Below, piece by piece: positions 42,825 to 52,622 of a stretch of DNA of 64,000 nucleotides; the first letter of the stretch is position 1, and each line of letters begins with the position of its first letter. The notes under the pieces were generated by a model. It did not search any database. It had not been told where the DNA came from and worked only from the letters and a program-made list of their open reading frames with translations. Position numbers and translations under genes: made by a program. The DNA is from Nodularia sp. LEGE 06071 (lineage in GTDB: Bacteria > Cyanobacteriota > Cyanobacteriia > Cyanobacteriales > Nostocaceae): assembly GCF_015207755.1 (NCBI RefSeq), contig NZ_JADEWH010000001.1, forward strand, positions 744,001 through 808,000, in the 5' to 3' direction.

Positions 42825-44246
42825 TTAAAGTATCAAAGATATTAATTTATAAATTAGGCGAAATATAGCTGCAACTGAAATAGCGACTAAACCAGCAGCA
42901 ACGGCTAGCACGGCTATTCCTGGAATGTTAATCCCAGCGCGCAAAAAGGGAATAAACAAAATAATCGCCAAGGTAATTCCTGGAATTATTAATAAATCAA
43001 ACTTTTCAATCCACCGCCTAGTTTGGGCAAAAATCAGTATGCCTAAAATCACAGCAGAAGCGGTCAAAGAAATTATGGGTGATGGAGATAAACTAAAAAG
43101 TGCGATCGCTATTAATGCGCCCTCAAAGCCACTAAAGGCTGCGCCACCCAATAGTTCCCAAGTTGAAAAAGCTGGTTGAGATGGTACTCGCTGAAGTTTT
43201 GCTTTTGGTTGAGGTTGAGGTTGAGGTTGAGGTTGTGGCTGTGGCTGTGCTTGAGGCTGTGCTTGAGATGATGGTAAAACTGTTGGGGGGATTAATTGGT
43301 GAGCCAGGGCTGTAAGAACGTCATCAGCAGATTGAAAGCGTTGATTAGCCGCAGCCAGCAGCATTTTGTCTAAAACATCAGCCAGGTGAGAACTGACAGT
43401 TACTTGCGATCGCCATTTCCACAGATTAGTATAGGCATCAAACAGTTGAGTTGCTTCCTGTCCTGTCAGCAAGTTAAGACTAGTTACAGCCAAAGCGTAT
43501 AAGTCTGTAGATGGAAAGACTTGATTCCCAGACATTTGCTCAGGCGGAGCAAACCCCATCGAATAAATTCCGGTAGAAGTTCCATTTCCAGTTAATTTAG
43601 CATTTGTGACTTGTTTAACTGCACCAAAATCCAGCAGAAAGAGTTTGCCATCACGACGACGCATGATGTTAGAAGGTTTAATATCTCTGTGAATGATATT
43701 TTTATCATGGACAAACTGTAAAACCTTGAGAATTTCTTGCAGTACCTCCAAAATTTGCGCTTCAGAGAACTTACCATTTTGAATTAATTCTTCCTCTAGG
43801 TTTTTGCCATCAATGTATTCTTGTACTAAGTAAAAAAACTGGTCTTCGCGTCCTGCTTGCAAGCTACTTACTGTCACCGGAAAAAAAGCAAATAAATCAG
43901 GTATTTGCTCGTGTTCACTACCTATTTGAGCTAAAACTTCAGCTTCTCTTTCAAACAATTTTTGTGCTTGTTCCAGTTGAGTTGGGGACAAACTTCCCGC
44001 AGGTTGGAACTGCTTAACAACACATTCACGCATTCCAGGTATGCGGCGATCGCGTGCTAAAAACGCTGTACCAAAACCCCCTCTTCCTAACAACTTAATT
44101 GGCACGTATCGACCATCAAGCAACAGTGGCATACCACAGGTTGTACAGTATTTTTGCTGGGTTGTTCTTAGCTTGGTAGTATCATCTAAATCTGCAAAAT
44201 AGTTTTGTGGGCGAGGGCAACTGGGACGAGTGCAATAAACTTTCAT
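42825..44246 (-). CDS. Serine/threonine protein kinase with 4-Cys N-terminus
   Basis: A 473-residue kinase. Residues 1-37 hold a four-Cys motif (YCTRPSCPRP, YCTTCGMPL) seen in a group of cyanobacterial kinases. The kinase domain (50-315) has LGRGGFGTAFLA, VVKQF with the lysine, HRDIKPSNIM with the catalytic Asp, and LLDFGAVKQV. A PQ dipeptide-repeat linker leads to three or four C-terminal transmembrane helices. The target is unknown. It probably forms a unit with the downstream binding protein. Confidence 0.9.
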   Translation of the reverse strand: MKVYCTRPSCPRPQNYFADLDDTTKLRTTQQKYCTTCGMPLLLDGRYVPIKLLGRGGFGTAFLARDRRIPGMRECVVKQFQPAGSLSPTQLEQAQKLFEREAEVLAQIGSEHEQIPDLFAFFPVTVSSLQAGREDQFFYLVQEYIDGKNLEEELIQNGKFSEAQILEVLQEILKVLQFVHDKNIIHRDIKPSNIMRRRDGKLFLLDFGAVKQVTNAKLTGNGTSTGIYSMGFAPPEQMSGNQVFPSTDLYALAVTSLNLLTGQEATQLFDAYTNLWKWRSQVTVSSHLADVLDKMLLAAANQRFQSADDVLTALAHQLIPPTVLPSSQAQPQAQPQPQPQPQPQPQPKAKLQRVPSQPAFSTWELLGGAAFSGFEGALIAIALFSLSPSPIISLTASAVILGILIFAQTRRWIEKFDLLIIPGITLAIILFIPFLRAGINIPGIAVLAVAAGLVAISVAAIFRLIYKLISLIL

Positions 44247-44441
44247 TTTAATTATGAGTCATTAGTCAAAATCATTTGTAATTGATAATTCGTAATTCGC
44301 ACGTGTTATTTTGATCATCAATAAATTGAATGAATCTGCATCCTTAATTTATTAATTACGAATTACGAACTAGTAATTATTGAGTTATTGGTCATTTGCC
44401 AAGAAAACAAAGACAAATAACCACAGACTAATGACTAGATG

Positions 44442-45455
44442 TTAGCCTGCGTCAGCAGAGTTGGTGGTAACTGCATCCAGTGTATTTACTACTAATTTTG
44501 GTTGTGATAATTTTAACATATCTTGATTCCATTCTGGGGTAGCAAACTGAGGCAAAATTTCTCGACTAAAGGCTTCTGCTGCCTTGGAACGATAGCGATT
44601 AGGATTAAAAATCATCCACAGCGTTCGCTTGACGACGACACCTTCAATCGGGGTACATCGTAGTACACCCATTTGCAATTCTTTAACGATGGCTGAGGTG
44701 GAGACAAAAGCAGCACCTAAGCCTGACTGCACAGCATTTTTGATGGCTTCTATGGAATTGAGTTCCATTTCAAATTTAAACCGCCTGGTGTCAATATCAG
44801 AGCGTGCTAGTACCTGATCTATCACCTTGCGGATAGTTGATTGAGAATCGAGAGCAATGAATTGCAGCTTATATAGGTCTTCTTTTTGAATTTTTTCGAG
44901 TTTGGCAAAGGGATGGAATACCGGTAAAATCAGGGCTAATTCATCCTCAGCGTAGGGCATAATTTCCAAAGATTCTGCCAATTCCGAGGGAATTTCACCA
45001 CCGATAATCGCCAGATCAACTTGTCCATTGGCGACACTCCAAGCGGTTCGCCTGGTAGAGTGGACGTGTAACTGCACAGCCACATCTGGATATTTTTGCC
45101 GGAACATCCCGATCATTTGAGGTAACAGATAAGTGCCAGTGGTTTGAGAAGCGCCGACAATTAAAGTACCACCTTGGAGATTTTGTAAATCTTCCACAGC
45201 GCGGCAGGTTTCCTGACACAGACTCAGGATTTTTTCACCGTAGCTTAAGAGTAGATGCCCAGCTTCGGTTAATTGTGCGCGACGACCTCCACGGTCAAAT
45301 AAAGGCACATCCAGCTGTCGTTCTAAATTTTGGACTTGCAAACTCACCGCAGGTTGGGAGACATAAAGACTATCAGCAGCGCGCTTGAAGCTTCCTTCAG
45401 CAGCGATCGCTTTCAGGATACGTAACTGGTCTAAAGTGAAAGGAAGGTCAGACAT
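44442..45455 (-). CDS. LysR-family regulator, PacR/RbcR type
   Basis: A 337-residue LysR protein: HTH at [20 protein letters not shown] / [19 protein letters not shown], and a substrate-binding domain ([40 protein letters not shown]). The sequence is very like cyanobacterial RbcR, and the neighbourhood (devH and ndhF1/ndhD1) matches the Anabaena gene all3953, PacR, a global regulator of photosynthetic carbon assimilation. It probably controls CO2-fixation and NDH-1 genes in response to carbon metabolites. The ATG at 45455 (MSDLPF) is preferred to TTG at 45464. Confidence 0.88.
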   Translation of the reverse strand: MSDLPFTLDQLRILKAIAAEGSFKRAADSLYVSQPAVSLQVQNLERQLDVPLFDRGGRRAQLTEAGHLLLSYGEKILSLCQETCRAVEDLQNLQGGTLIVGASQTTGTYLLPQMIGMFRQKYPDVAVQLHVHSTRRTAWSVANGQVDLAIIGGEIPSELAESLEIMPYAEDELALILPVFHPFAKLEKIQKEDLYKLQFIALDSQSTIRKVIDQVLARSDIDTRRFKFEMELNSIEAIKNAVQSGLGAAFVSTSAIVKELQMGVLRCTPIEGVVVKRTLWMIFNPNRYRSKAAEAFSREILPQFATPEWNQDMLKLSQPKLVVNTLDAVTTNSADAG

Positions 45456-45522
45456 AAGGCTCAACCTACAAATTTTGAAAGGAGCAGCTTTGGCAACAAA
45501 TCAATCCGCTACGCGGAGTCAT

Positions 45523-45548
45523 TTAGTCCTTAGTCCTTAGTCCTTAGT
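45523..45548. repeat. Tandem heptamer repeat (TTAGTCC x3.7)
   Basis: Three full perfect copies of TTAGTCC and a partial fourth. Confidence 0.9.
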
Positions 45549-45561
45549 TAACCACACACAC

Positions 45562-45656
45562 GATAGCTTGAGTGGCGTAGCCAGGGATATGGTTTGAACG
45601 AACGAAGTCATGAGTCATGAGTTTTTATACCTACAATAGCTCGCGTGGCGTAGCTA
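45562..45656. repeat. Two copies of a dispersed GTGGCGTAGC element
   Basis: GATAGCTTGAGTGGCGTAGC (from 45562) and AATAGCTCGCGTGGCGTAGC (45635-45654) are near copies in the same orientation. A third copy lies inverted at 59201-59221. Confidence 0.75.
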
Positions 45657-45996
45657 TGGGGGGGTATGCACAATGACTCATGACTAGAGATTCATGACTA
45701 CTTAATCAAGTTTTTCCGATTTCCACGCTCGCTTGATTTGTTGCATTTTCAACTTGGAGGCTTTACTCGAAAAAGACAGTACCACAACATCTTGACCAAA
45801 AGAGGCAGGGGAGCAGGGAGCAAGGGGGAAGGATTCAGGATTTTCCCTGCCAACAGGGAACAGAGCAACTAAATTTATTTATGGGGTTCTCCCCTGCCCC
45901 TTTTCCTCTTCTTTGACTAAAGTCTCCTGTGGAATACTTTGTGGTATTTGTTGTACTGAGATAAATTTTTGTTAAATTACTTCACCTATCTATACG

Positions 45997-46710
45997 ATGC
46001 TAAATTCTTGGCTTACTCCCAGTCATTTTGTCATGTTGGGGTTACAATTAGCTTTCGCGATCGCTCACAGTGGGGGAGCCGCCCTCCGTCCTTGGGCAGA
46101 AAAACACATAGGAGCAAGGCTTTATCGCATTTGCTTTGCATTAGTTAGTTTACCGTTAGCTGTAATCTTAATTATTTACTTTTTCAATCATCGCTATGAT
46201 GGCTTGCAACTTTGGTTCGTGCAGGCCGTGCCGGGAGTCAGGGAAGTAGTTTGGGTATTATCAGCAATTTCCTTTTTATTTTTATATCCTGCCACCTTCA
46301 ATTTACTAGAAATTGCCGCTATTCAAAAGCCCCAAGTCTACCTGTTCGAGACGGGAATAATTCGTATTACCCGCCATCCTCAGATGGTAGGACAAATAAT
46401 TTGGTGTTTTGCCCATACCCTCTGGTTAGGAACTAGTTTTACCCTGGTTACTTCCATAGGCTTGATATTGCATCACTTGTTTGGAGTTTGGCATGGCGAT
46501 CGCCGCCTTCAGTCCCGCTATGGTGAATCCTTTGAAATTGCCAAACAGAGGACATCTATTATTCCTTTTCAAGCAATTATTGATGGTCGTCAATCTATCA
46601 AATGGCAGGAATTTCTCCGGCCTGCCTATTTAGGAGTAGGAATTTTTATTGCTTTGCTTTCCTGGGCGCACCCCCTGTTACTTGTAGCGACTAGTAGGAT
46701 ACAATGGTAG
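45997..46710 (+). CDS. NnrU family membrane protein (zeta-carotene isomerase-like)
   Basis: A 237-residue protein with about six transmembrane helices matching the NnrU family: FAIAHSGGAALRP near the start, TGIIRITRHPQMVGQIIWC with the conserved His, and HHLFGVWHGDRRLQSRYGESF. The plant 15-cis-zeta-carotene isomerase Z-ISO belongs to this family and binds haem through conserved histidines; cyanobacterial members are candidates for the same or a related step in carotenoid synthesis. Function here is an inference. Confidence 0.8.
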   Translation: MLNSWLTPSHFVMLGLQLAFAIAHSGGAALRPWAEKHIGARLYRICFALVSLPLAVILIIYFFNHRYDGLQLWFVQAVPGVREVVWVLSAISFLFLYPATFNLLEIAAIQKPQVYLFETGIIRITRHPQMVGQIIWCFAHTLWLGTSFTLVTSIGLILHHLFGVWHGDRRLQSRYGESFEIAKQRTSIIPFQAIIDGRQSIKWQEFLRPAYLGVGIFIALLSWAHPLLLVATSRIQW

Positions 46711-47107
46711 TTTGAGATGATCCCCACTATCAAAAGAAAATACAAGTGATTGAAAATTTCTCCTGTTCAACTGCTACCAAATCAATGTAGGATAAATTCA
46801 AATAAGCTGTCAGTGGGGGTGCGCTCAGTCAGTTTGAGATTTTATAGTAGTGTGTTGCTAGTCAAATGCTTTTGCTAGAGAGCCGATGGCAAAGCAGTCT
46901 CATTTCCTTTGCAGCCGCAATCAGGAGTTGAAAAGCCGAAATAGCTACGGTACAGGTGGCGCTGGTTTTTGATCAGAGTGAAAATCAACACTGGAATAGT
47001 TGCATAATCATGGTTTAGCTAAAGCTGATCTGGGGAAATGGCTGGCTTGCCCATTCCTGCTACTGATAGCTAGTTTAATATCAAAACCTTATAAATCTAG
47101 AGGCGTC
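46711..47107 (+). other. Intergenic region before the thioredoxin gene
   Basis: About 400 bases. A frame open from 47000 would give the thioredoxin a hydrophobic N-terminal extension but has no good start signal. Nothing else is recognised. Confidence 0.35.
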
Positions 47108-47494
47108 ATGGTGTTGTCGGTTAGTGAGCGGACATTTACTCAAGAAGTTTTACAATCTCCAATTCCTGTTTTAGTTAATTTTGAAGCACCCTGGTGTGGC
47201 TTGTGTCGCATTATTCACCCTCTGTTGTTGCAATTTAATGCTCAATGTGGGGAGCAAATTAAGTTAGTAGGGGTTAACGCTGATGATAATTTTAAACTGG
47301 CTAACACTTACCGACTAAAGTCACTACCAACTTTAATATTGGTGGAGAATGGCATTATTCGGCATCGCCTAGAAGGTTTCCGTGGTAAAGAAGATTTACG
47401 TCTGGCTTTAGAAGAAATTAAACTTACTTACAACAACCGTTCTCAAACATACAACAATCTCACAACAGCAGACTTAGAATATCGTTCAGCTTAA
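47108..47494 (+). CDS. Thioredoxin with atypical WCGLC active site
   Basis: About 128 residues from ATG at 47108 (MVLSVSERTF). Thioredoxin fold with FEAPWCGLCRIIHPLL as active site (near residue 31) and the cis-Pro segment LKSLPTLILVENG. The CGLC motif differs from CGPC of standard thioredoxins; I recall a cyanobacteria-specific thioredoxin class (TrxC) with this motif. A short Asn/Thr-rich tail follows the fold. A longer start at 47000 would add a hydrophobic segment. Partner proteins are unknown. A terminator follows. Confidence 0.85.
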   Translation: MVLSVSERTFTQEVLQSPIPVLVNFEAPWCGLCRIIHPLLLQFNAQCGEQIKLVGVNADDNFKLANTYRLKSLPTLILVENGIIRHRLEGFRGKEDLRLALEEIKLTYNNRSQTYNNLTTADLEYRSA

Positions 47495-47600
47495 GCAAAG
47501 TACTTCCTTCCTGCCTTAGTGAGTGCTGAGTAATAATTGGACTCAAAAATCAAGATTCAATCACTAGGTTATCGTCCACAAATATAAAACCATGCTTAAT

Positions 47601-47634
47601 TACCCCACCCAATCAGCTTTGAGTGGGGTATTTT
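47601..47634 (+). terminator. Rho-independent terminator
   Basis: TACCCCAC (47601-47608) pairs with GTGGGGTA (47623-47630), followed by TTTT; downstream of the thioredoxin gene. Confidence 0.8.
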
Positions 47635-47706
47635 AACCTCAAGGGTGTGTGTCACAATTATTAACAGTTCAGCCTTAGTCAAGAATACTAAAAGTAAGCG
47701 TCAGTG

Positions 47707-49794
47707 ATGGAAGTAATCTATGAATATGCCTGGCTAATTCCAGTATTTCCGCTTGTAGGGGCAATGCTGGTTGGTCTAGGGTTAATTTCTTTAAATCAGG
47801 TGACAAACCGCCTGCGACAACTTAACGCTGTATTGATCATCTCCCTGATGGGAGCAGCAATGGGTTTCTCGTTGGCCTTGCTGTGGAGTCAAATTCAAGG
47901 ACACGCTCCTTACCTCTATACCCTCGAATGGGCAGCAGCAGGCAATTTTCACCTGAGTATGGGCTACACTATCGACCACTTAACAGCCGTGATGCTGGTG
48001 ATTGTGACCACGGTAGCGTTATTAGTCATGGTCTACACCGATGGCTATATGGCTCATGATCCTGGATATGTCAGGTTTTACGCCTATCTCAGTTTATTTG
48101 GTTCCTCGATGTTGGGTCTAGTAATTAGCCCTAACTTGGTGCAGATTTACATATTCTGGGAACTAGTTGGGATGTGTTCTTACTTGCTGGTCGGCTTTTG
48201 GTACGATCGCAAAGCCGCAGCCGATGCTTGTCAAAAGGCATTTGTCACCAACCGGGTGGGTGACTTTGGTCTGCTCTTGGGCATCCTGGGACTGTTCTGG
48301 GCCACAGGAAGCTTTGATTTTGGGGTGATGGGCGATCGCCTAGCTCAACTCGTAGAAACAGGTTCTATCAGCAATTTCCTCGCCATCTTATTGGCGATTT
48401 TGGTGTTCTTAGGGCCAGTGGCGAAATCCGCCCAATTCCCTCTCCACGTCTGGCTACCAGATGCAATGGAAGGTCCCACACCCATTTCAGCCCTGATTCA
48501 CGCCGCCACAATGGTAGCAGCCGGTGTCTTCCTGATTGCCCGGATGTACCCCGTATTTGAACACGTCCCAGTCGCCATGAACGTCATTGCCTTTACCGGG
48601 GCATTTACGGCGTTTTTGGGGGCTAGCATTGCCATCACCCAAAATGACATCAAAAAGGGTCTAGCTTATTCCACCATCTCCCAATTAGGCTACATGGTGA
48701 TGGCGATGGGGTTAGGCTCATACAGTGCGGGATTGTTCCACCTGATGACTCACGCCTACTTTAAGGCCATGTTGTTCTTAGGTTCCGGTTCCGTGATTCA
48801 CGGTATGGAAGGCGTTGTCGGTCATGATGCCGTTTTAGCGCAGGATATGCGCTTGATGGGAGGACTGCGAAAGTATATGCCCATCACCGGGATTACTTTC
48901 TTGATTGGTTGCTTGGCAATTTCTGGTGTGCCACCTTTTGCAGGTTTTTGGTCAAAAGATGAAATTCTCGGTAAGGCTTTTGAAGCCAGCCCCCTGCTGT
49001 GGTTGATTGGCTGGTTAACTGCCGGAATTACAGCTTTCTATATGTTTAGAATGTACTTCATGACATTTGAAGGCAAATTCCGGGGTACTGACGAGAAAAT
49101 CAAGGCTAAACTCAAAAAAGCCGCCGCCCCAATCATTGTGGAATTAGATTCCGCCGCACTAGCACCTAATTTTGGTCCTGGGGCGATGAAAAAAGGAGAA
49201 TTGGCAGCAAATGCTCATGACTCCCACGAACATCACAGCGATACTCCTCATGAATCGCCGTGGACGATGACTTTGCCTTTGGCGCTGTTGGCTATACCTT
49301 CAATGTTGATTGGTTTGGTGGGGACACCTTATGCCAATTACTTCGAGGAGTTTATTTTTCCCCCTAGCGAAACCCTCTCCGAAGTTTTGGAAAAAGCTGC
49401 TGAGTTTAACCCGACGGAATTTTACGTCATGGCGGGGGCTTCAGTGGGTATTTCCTTGATTGGCATTACCTTGGCTTCGCTGATGTACCTGCGGGGTAAA
49501 ATTGACCCAGCTGCGATCGCATCTCAAATCAAACCACTTTACGATCTATCCCTCAACAAGTGGTATTTCGATGACATTTACCATCGTGTCTTTGTTTTAG
49601 GCTTACGTCGCCTAGCTAGACAAGTCATGGAAGTTGACTTCCGCGTTGTAGATGGTGCTGTTAACCTTACAGGCTTTTTCACCCTCGTTAGTGGTGAAGG
49701 TCTGAAGTACCTAGAAAACGGTCGCGCTCAATTCTATGCCTTGATTATCTTTGGGGCTGTTTTGGGCTTAGTGATTGTCTTCGGTGTAACCTAG
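47707..49794 (+). CDS. ndhF: NAD(P)H-quinone oxidoreductase subunit 5 (NdhF1)
   Basis: A 695-residue proton-pumping subunit of thylakoid NDH-1, with about sixteen membrane helices. Recognisable segments: YIFWELVGMCSYLLVGFWYDRK in parts, KSAQFPLHVWLPDAMEGPTP, ALIHAATMVAAGVF and YSTISQLGYMVMAMG. A hydrophilic His-rich loop (DSHEHHSDTPHESPW) precedes the C-terminal helices. The length and pairing with ndhD indicate the NdhF1 (respiratory/cyclic electron flow) form, not the CO2-uptake NdhF3/F4. ATG at 47707 follows a GTG at 47704. Confidence 0.95.
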   Translation: MEVIYEYAWLIPVFPLVGAMLVGLGLISLNQVTNRLRQLNAVLIISLMGAAMGFSLALLWSQIQGHAPYLYTLEWAAAGNFHLSMGYTIDHLTAVMLVIVTTVALLVMVYTDGYMAHDPGYVRFYAYLSLFGSSMLGLVISPNLVQIYIFWELVGMCSYLLVGFWYDRKAAADACQKAFVTNRVGDFGLLLGILGLFWATGSFDFGVMGDRLAQLVETGSISNFLAILLAILVFLGPVAKSAQFPLHVWLPDAMEGPTPISALIHAATMVAAGVFLIARMYPVFEHVPVAMNVIAFTGAFTAFLGASIAITQNDIKKGLAYSTISQLGYMVMAMGLGSYSAGLFHLMTHAYFKAMLFLGSGSVIHGMEGVVGHDAVLAQDMRLMGGLRKYMPITGITFLIGCLAISGVPPFAGFWSKDEILGKAFEASPLLWLIGWLTAGITAFYMFRMYFMTFEGKFRGTDEKIKAKLKKAAAPIIVELDSAALAPNFGPGAMKKGELAANAHDSHEHHSDTPHESPWTMTLPLALLAIPSMLIGLVGTPYANYFEEFIFPPSETLSEVLEKAAEFNPTEFYVMAGASVGISLIGITLASLMYLRGKIDPAAIASQIKPLYDLSLNKWYFDDIYHRVFVLGLRRLARQVMEVDFRVVDGAVNLTGFFTLVSGEGLKYLENGRAQFYALIIFGAVLGLVIVFGVT

Positions 49795-49802
49795 TTTTCT
49801 CA

Positions 49803-49838
49803 GGGGTGGGCGGTTGTCCGCCCCGACATTATTTTTTA
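49803..49838 (+). terminator. Terminator-like hairpin after ndhF
   Basis: GGGCGG (49808-49813) pairs with CCGCCC (49818-49823), then a T-rich ATTATTTTTTATTT tract about eight bases on. It may separate ndhF from ndhD transcription. A CGCAGAG triple repeat follows at 49844-49866. Confidence 0.5.
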
Positions 49839-49991
49839 TTTCACGCAGAGGCGCAGAGTCGCAGAGAGTTAAGTTTGCAAAAATGACAAGATTTTTTATT
49901 ACAAGCCATATACGTTGATTTGCTCTAAAATTGCTATGTCAGGTGTGTTAGGTGTATCAGCTATTTGTGATGTTAAACAAAAGAGTTATTT

Positions 49992-50612
49992 GTGACAGAA
50001 GAAGATATCAGAATCAGGCGGCATTATATACCAGACGAAGTTTGGGAAAGAAGTCATAATACATGGAAACAACTTAAGCCAAGACGCAACTTTAACTATG
50101 GTCTTGATCCTTCCAATGAAACATCTGTAGAATATTCACAGAGGATAACATCAATATTTAAAAATATTCCTAGAGACGTACTTATTCAGTGGCAATTTGA
50201 GCATATCTATCACTTTGATATGATAAATAACTATGGGTGGATTGATTACCATAAGGTTTATTTTAGCCTTGTAAATTGGTCTGAAAAGGAGTTGTCCAAG
50301 GTACAAGTATTTTCAGGTTTTAAGGATTATGTAGATTGCAGAAGTCGTATATCAGATTTTGAGGCTCTCCCATGCACTGAGGAAGATAAAAATTATTGGC
50401 TACAGTTTGGAACTTGGCAGCTTCCGATAATTGTCTTAAATACTCAAAATATAATTAACGTACCAAATTATGCAGAATTAAATTGTCCATACCAGATTGT
50501 AGAAGGACATACGCGGTTTGGACACTACAATGCGATTAAATTCTTAAGTGAGCAAGGAAAGGCTCAAGTATCAAACAAACACAAAGTTTTTCTGATGTCT
50601 GTAGCTGAATAA
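49992..50612 (+). CDS. Unknown protein inserted between ndhF1 and ndhD1
   Basis: A 206-residue soluble protein starting at a GTG (49992). It is acidic and rich in Tyr, Trp and Asn, and is more AT-rich than the ndh genes. No domain is certain. The segment IVLNTQNIINVPNYAELNCP followed by YQIVEGHTRFGHYNAIKFL resembles the E-G-[HN]-x-R motif of ParB/sulfiredoxin-like nuclease and kinase folds, in which such a motif binds nucleotide. It is flanked by a repeat (49844) and a palindromic repeat (50676), suggesting insertion. The function is unknown. Confidence 0.65.
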   Translation: MTEEDIRIRRHYIPDEVWERSHNTWKQLKPRRNFNYGLDPSNETSVEYSQRITSIFKNIPRDVLIQWQFEHIYHFDMINNYGWIDYHKVYFSLVNWSEKELSKVQVFSGFKDYVDCRSRISDFEALPCTEEDKNYWLQFGTWQLPIIVLNTQNIINVPNYAELNCPYQIVEGHTRFGHYNAIKFLSEQGKAQVSNKHKVFLMSVAE

Positions 50613-50954
50613 TCGCTGGGCTGTAAAAGTATTAAAAACTGTCCGACACCTTATTATTTATGAGGTATATCATAGCCCCCTCCTCGCTTGCGGGGAGGGG
50701 GTTGGGGGTGGGGTTCCATAACCCATTTTAACGTAGAACAGATGGCACACTTGCTCAGTGGGAGGGAATTAGCAGGCAGTTTACCTGTTGGCGGATAATC
50801 CTGGCTGGTAGATGTGGTCTAAGTCATCTGGGAGGATGGGGGATTGCCAATTTGATTAAATCAACCTAACAATGAAGGGAAAAGTGCAAAAAAACTGTTA
50901 CTTAATAACTAGTGACTTTTTGCCAAACATAATTCTGATTGCAGACGAATTGCG
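50613..50954. other. Intergenic region before ndhD1
   Basis: About 340 bases. It contains the GC-rich hairpin repeat at 50676-50714 and otherwise AT-rich sequence that must hold the ndhD promoter if ndhF transcription stops at 49803-49838. Confidence 0.4.
50676..50714. repeat. Dispersed hairpin repeat, copy 1
   Basis: CCCCCTCC pairs with GGAGGGGG around TCGCTTGC, followed by a TTGGGGGTGGGG tail. Copy 2 with the same stem, loop and tail is at 57095-57131. Confidence 0.8.
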
Positions 50955-52529
50955 ATGAATACAGTTAATTTCCCGTGGCTGACGACCATTATTTTGTTAC
51001 CGATAGCCGCGTCGCTACTGATTCCCATCATCCCAGATAAAGACGGCAAAACAGTGCGCTGGTATTCCCTGATTGTGGGGTTAATAGATTTTGCACTAAT
51101 TGTTTACGCTTTTTCTAATGCTTACGACTTCTCCAATCCAGATTTGCAGATGGTGGAGAGTTACCCCTGGGTAAACCAACTGGATTTGAATTGGTCAGTA
51201 GGGGCTGATGGCTTGTCCATGCCTCTGATTATTTTGACTGGGTTTATTTCCACGCTAGCGATTTTAGCAGCTTGGCCTGTAACGTTCAAGCCAAAACTAT
51301 TTTATTTCTTGATTCTGGCGATGTATGGCGGTCAAATTGCCGTGTTCGCCGTTCAAGATATGCTGTTATTTTTCTTGGTGTGGGAACTGGAACTGGTACC
51401 GATTTACTTTCTGCTGTCGATTTGGGGAGGCAAAAAGCGACAATATGCAGCGACTAAATTTATTTTATACACTGCCGGTGGGTCGCTGTTTATTTTGCTG
51501 TCTGCCCTGACAATGGGATTTTACGGCGATACGGTGACGTTCGATATGCGCGCCCTCGCTTTGAAAGATTTCGCCCTCAATTTTCAGTTAGCATTATACG
51601 CTGGGTTCCTGATTGCTTATGCAGTCAAGTTGCCGATTATTCCCCTGCATACGTGGCTACCAGATGCCCACGGTGAAGCTACAGCGCCAGTGCATATGTT
51701 GCTAGCCGGGATTTTGCTGAAAATGGGCGGTTACGCGTTAATTCGCATGAATGCCCAAATGCTGCCCGATGCCCATGCTTATTTTGCCCCTGTGTTAGTG
51801 GTTTTGGGGGTAGTGAATATCATCTACGCCGCCCTGACATCTTTCGCCCAGAGGAACTTGAAGCGAAAAATTGCCTACTCCTCAATTTCTCACATGGGGT
51901 TTGTCCTGATTGGTATTGCTTCGTTCACCGATTTAGGATTGAGTGGCGCAGTTTTACAAATGGTTTCCCACGGATTAATTGGGGCGAGTTTGTTCTTCCT
52001 TGTCGGTGCGACTTATGACCGGACACACACCCTGATGTTAGATGAAATGGGTGGTGTTGGTAAGAGGATGAAAAAGATTTTCGCTCTGTTCACCACTTGT
52101 TCTATGGCTTCTTTAGCATTGCCAGGAATGAGCGGTTTTGTAGCAGAATTAATGATCTTTGTCGGCTTTGCCACCAGCGATGCTTATAGCTCCACTTTTA
52201 AAGTTATCGTGGTGTTTTTGATGGCAGTTGGAGTAATTTTAACTCCTATTTATTTGCTGTCGATGTTGCGAGAAATTTTCTATGGTGAAGAAAACGAAGA
52301 ATTAGTTTCTCACCAAGCTTTGATTGATGCTGAACCTCGCGAAGTGTTTATCGTTGCTTGTTTGTTAGTGCCTATTATTGGGATTGGATTTTATCCCAAG
52401 TTACTAACTCAGATGTATGACGCGACAACTGTACAGTTAACAGCAAGGTTGCGTGATTCTGTGCCGACTTTAGCACAGCAAAAAGAAGTGCCTCAGATTT
52501 CTTTGAAAGCGCCGGAACTTGTTCGTTAA
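50955..52529 (+). CDS. ndhD: NAD(P)H-quinone oxidoreductase subunit 4 (NdhD1)
   Basis: A 524-residue antiporter-like subunit of NDH-1 with about fourteen membrane helices. Signatures: [21 protein letters not shown] with the key Glu, [20 protein letters not shown] with a conserved Lys, and [13 protein letters not shown]. It normally follows ndhF1 directly in Nostocales; here a 206-codon gene and repeats separate them. A strong terminator follows. Confidence 0.95.
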   Translation: MNTVNFPWLTTIILLPIAASLLIPIIPDKDGKTVRWYSLIVGLIDFALIVYAFSNAYDFSNPDLQMVESYPWVNQLDLNWSVGADGLSMPLIILTGFISTLAILAAWPVTFKPKLFYFLILAMYGGQIAVFAVQDMLLFFLVWELELVPIYFLLSIWGGKKRQYAATKFILYTAGGSLFILLSALTMGFYGDTVTFDMRALALKDFALNFQLALYAGFLIAYAVKLPIIPLHTWLPDAHGEATAPVHMLLAGILLKMGGYALIRMNAQMLPDAHAYFAPVLVVLGVVNIIYAALTSFAQRNLKRKIAYSSISHMGFVLIGIASFTDLGLSGAVLQMVSHGLIGASLFFLVGATYDRTHTLMLDEMGGVGKRMKKIFALFTTCSMASLALPGMSGFVAELMIFVGFATSDAYSSTFKVIVVFLMAVGVILTPIYLLSMLREIFYGEENEELVSHQALIDAEPREVFIVACLLVPIIGIGFYPKLLTQMYDATTVQLTARLRDSVPTLAQQKEVPQISLKAPELVR

Positions 52530-52560
52530 GTAACGCTAGTTTAAATTAATATTTTTCTGG

Positions 52561-52589
52561 GAGTGGGTTTTTGAACCCGCTCTTTTTTG
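52561..52589 (+). terminator. Rho-independent terminator of ndhD
   Basis: GAGTGGGTT (52561-52569) pairs with AACCCGCTC (52574-52582), followed by TTTTTT. Confidence 0.92.
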
Positions 52590-52622
52590 TTGATTAGTTC
52601 AAACTAAAAAAACGTAATACCC

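Larger units (their letters stand above)
45465..45996. other. Repeat-rich divergent intergenic region
   Basis: About 530 bases without a gene, between the LysR gene and the NnrU gene. It is packed with short repeats: TTAGTCC heptamers, two copies of a GTGGCGTAGC element, ATGAGTC motifs and a GGGAGCAGGG-type low-complexity stretch near 45805-45830. Confidence 0.5.

Noticed and set aside
49992-50612. Reading the insert between ndhF and ndhD as an NDH-1 subunit
   Set aside because: It is soluble, lacks cofactor motifs, and does not resemble any Ndh subunit I know.
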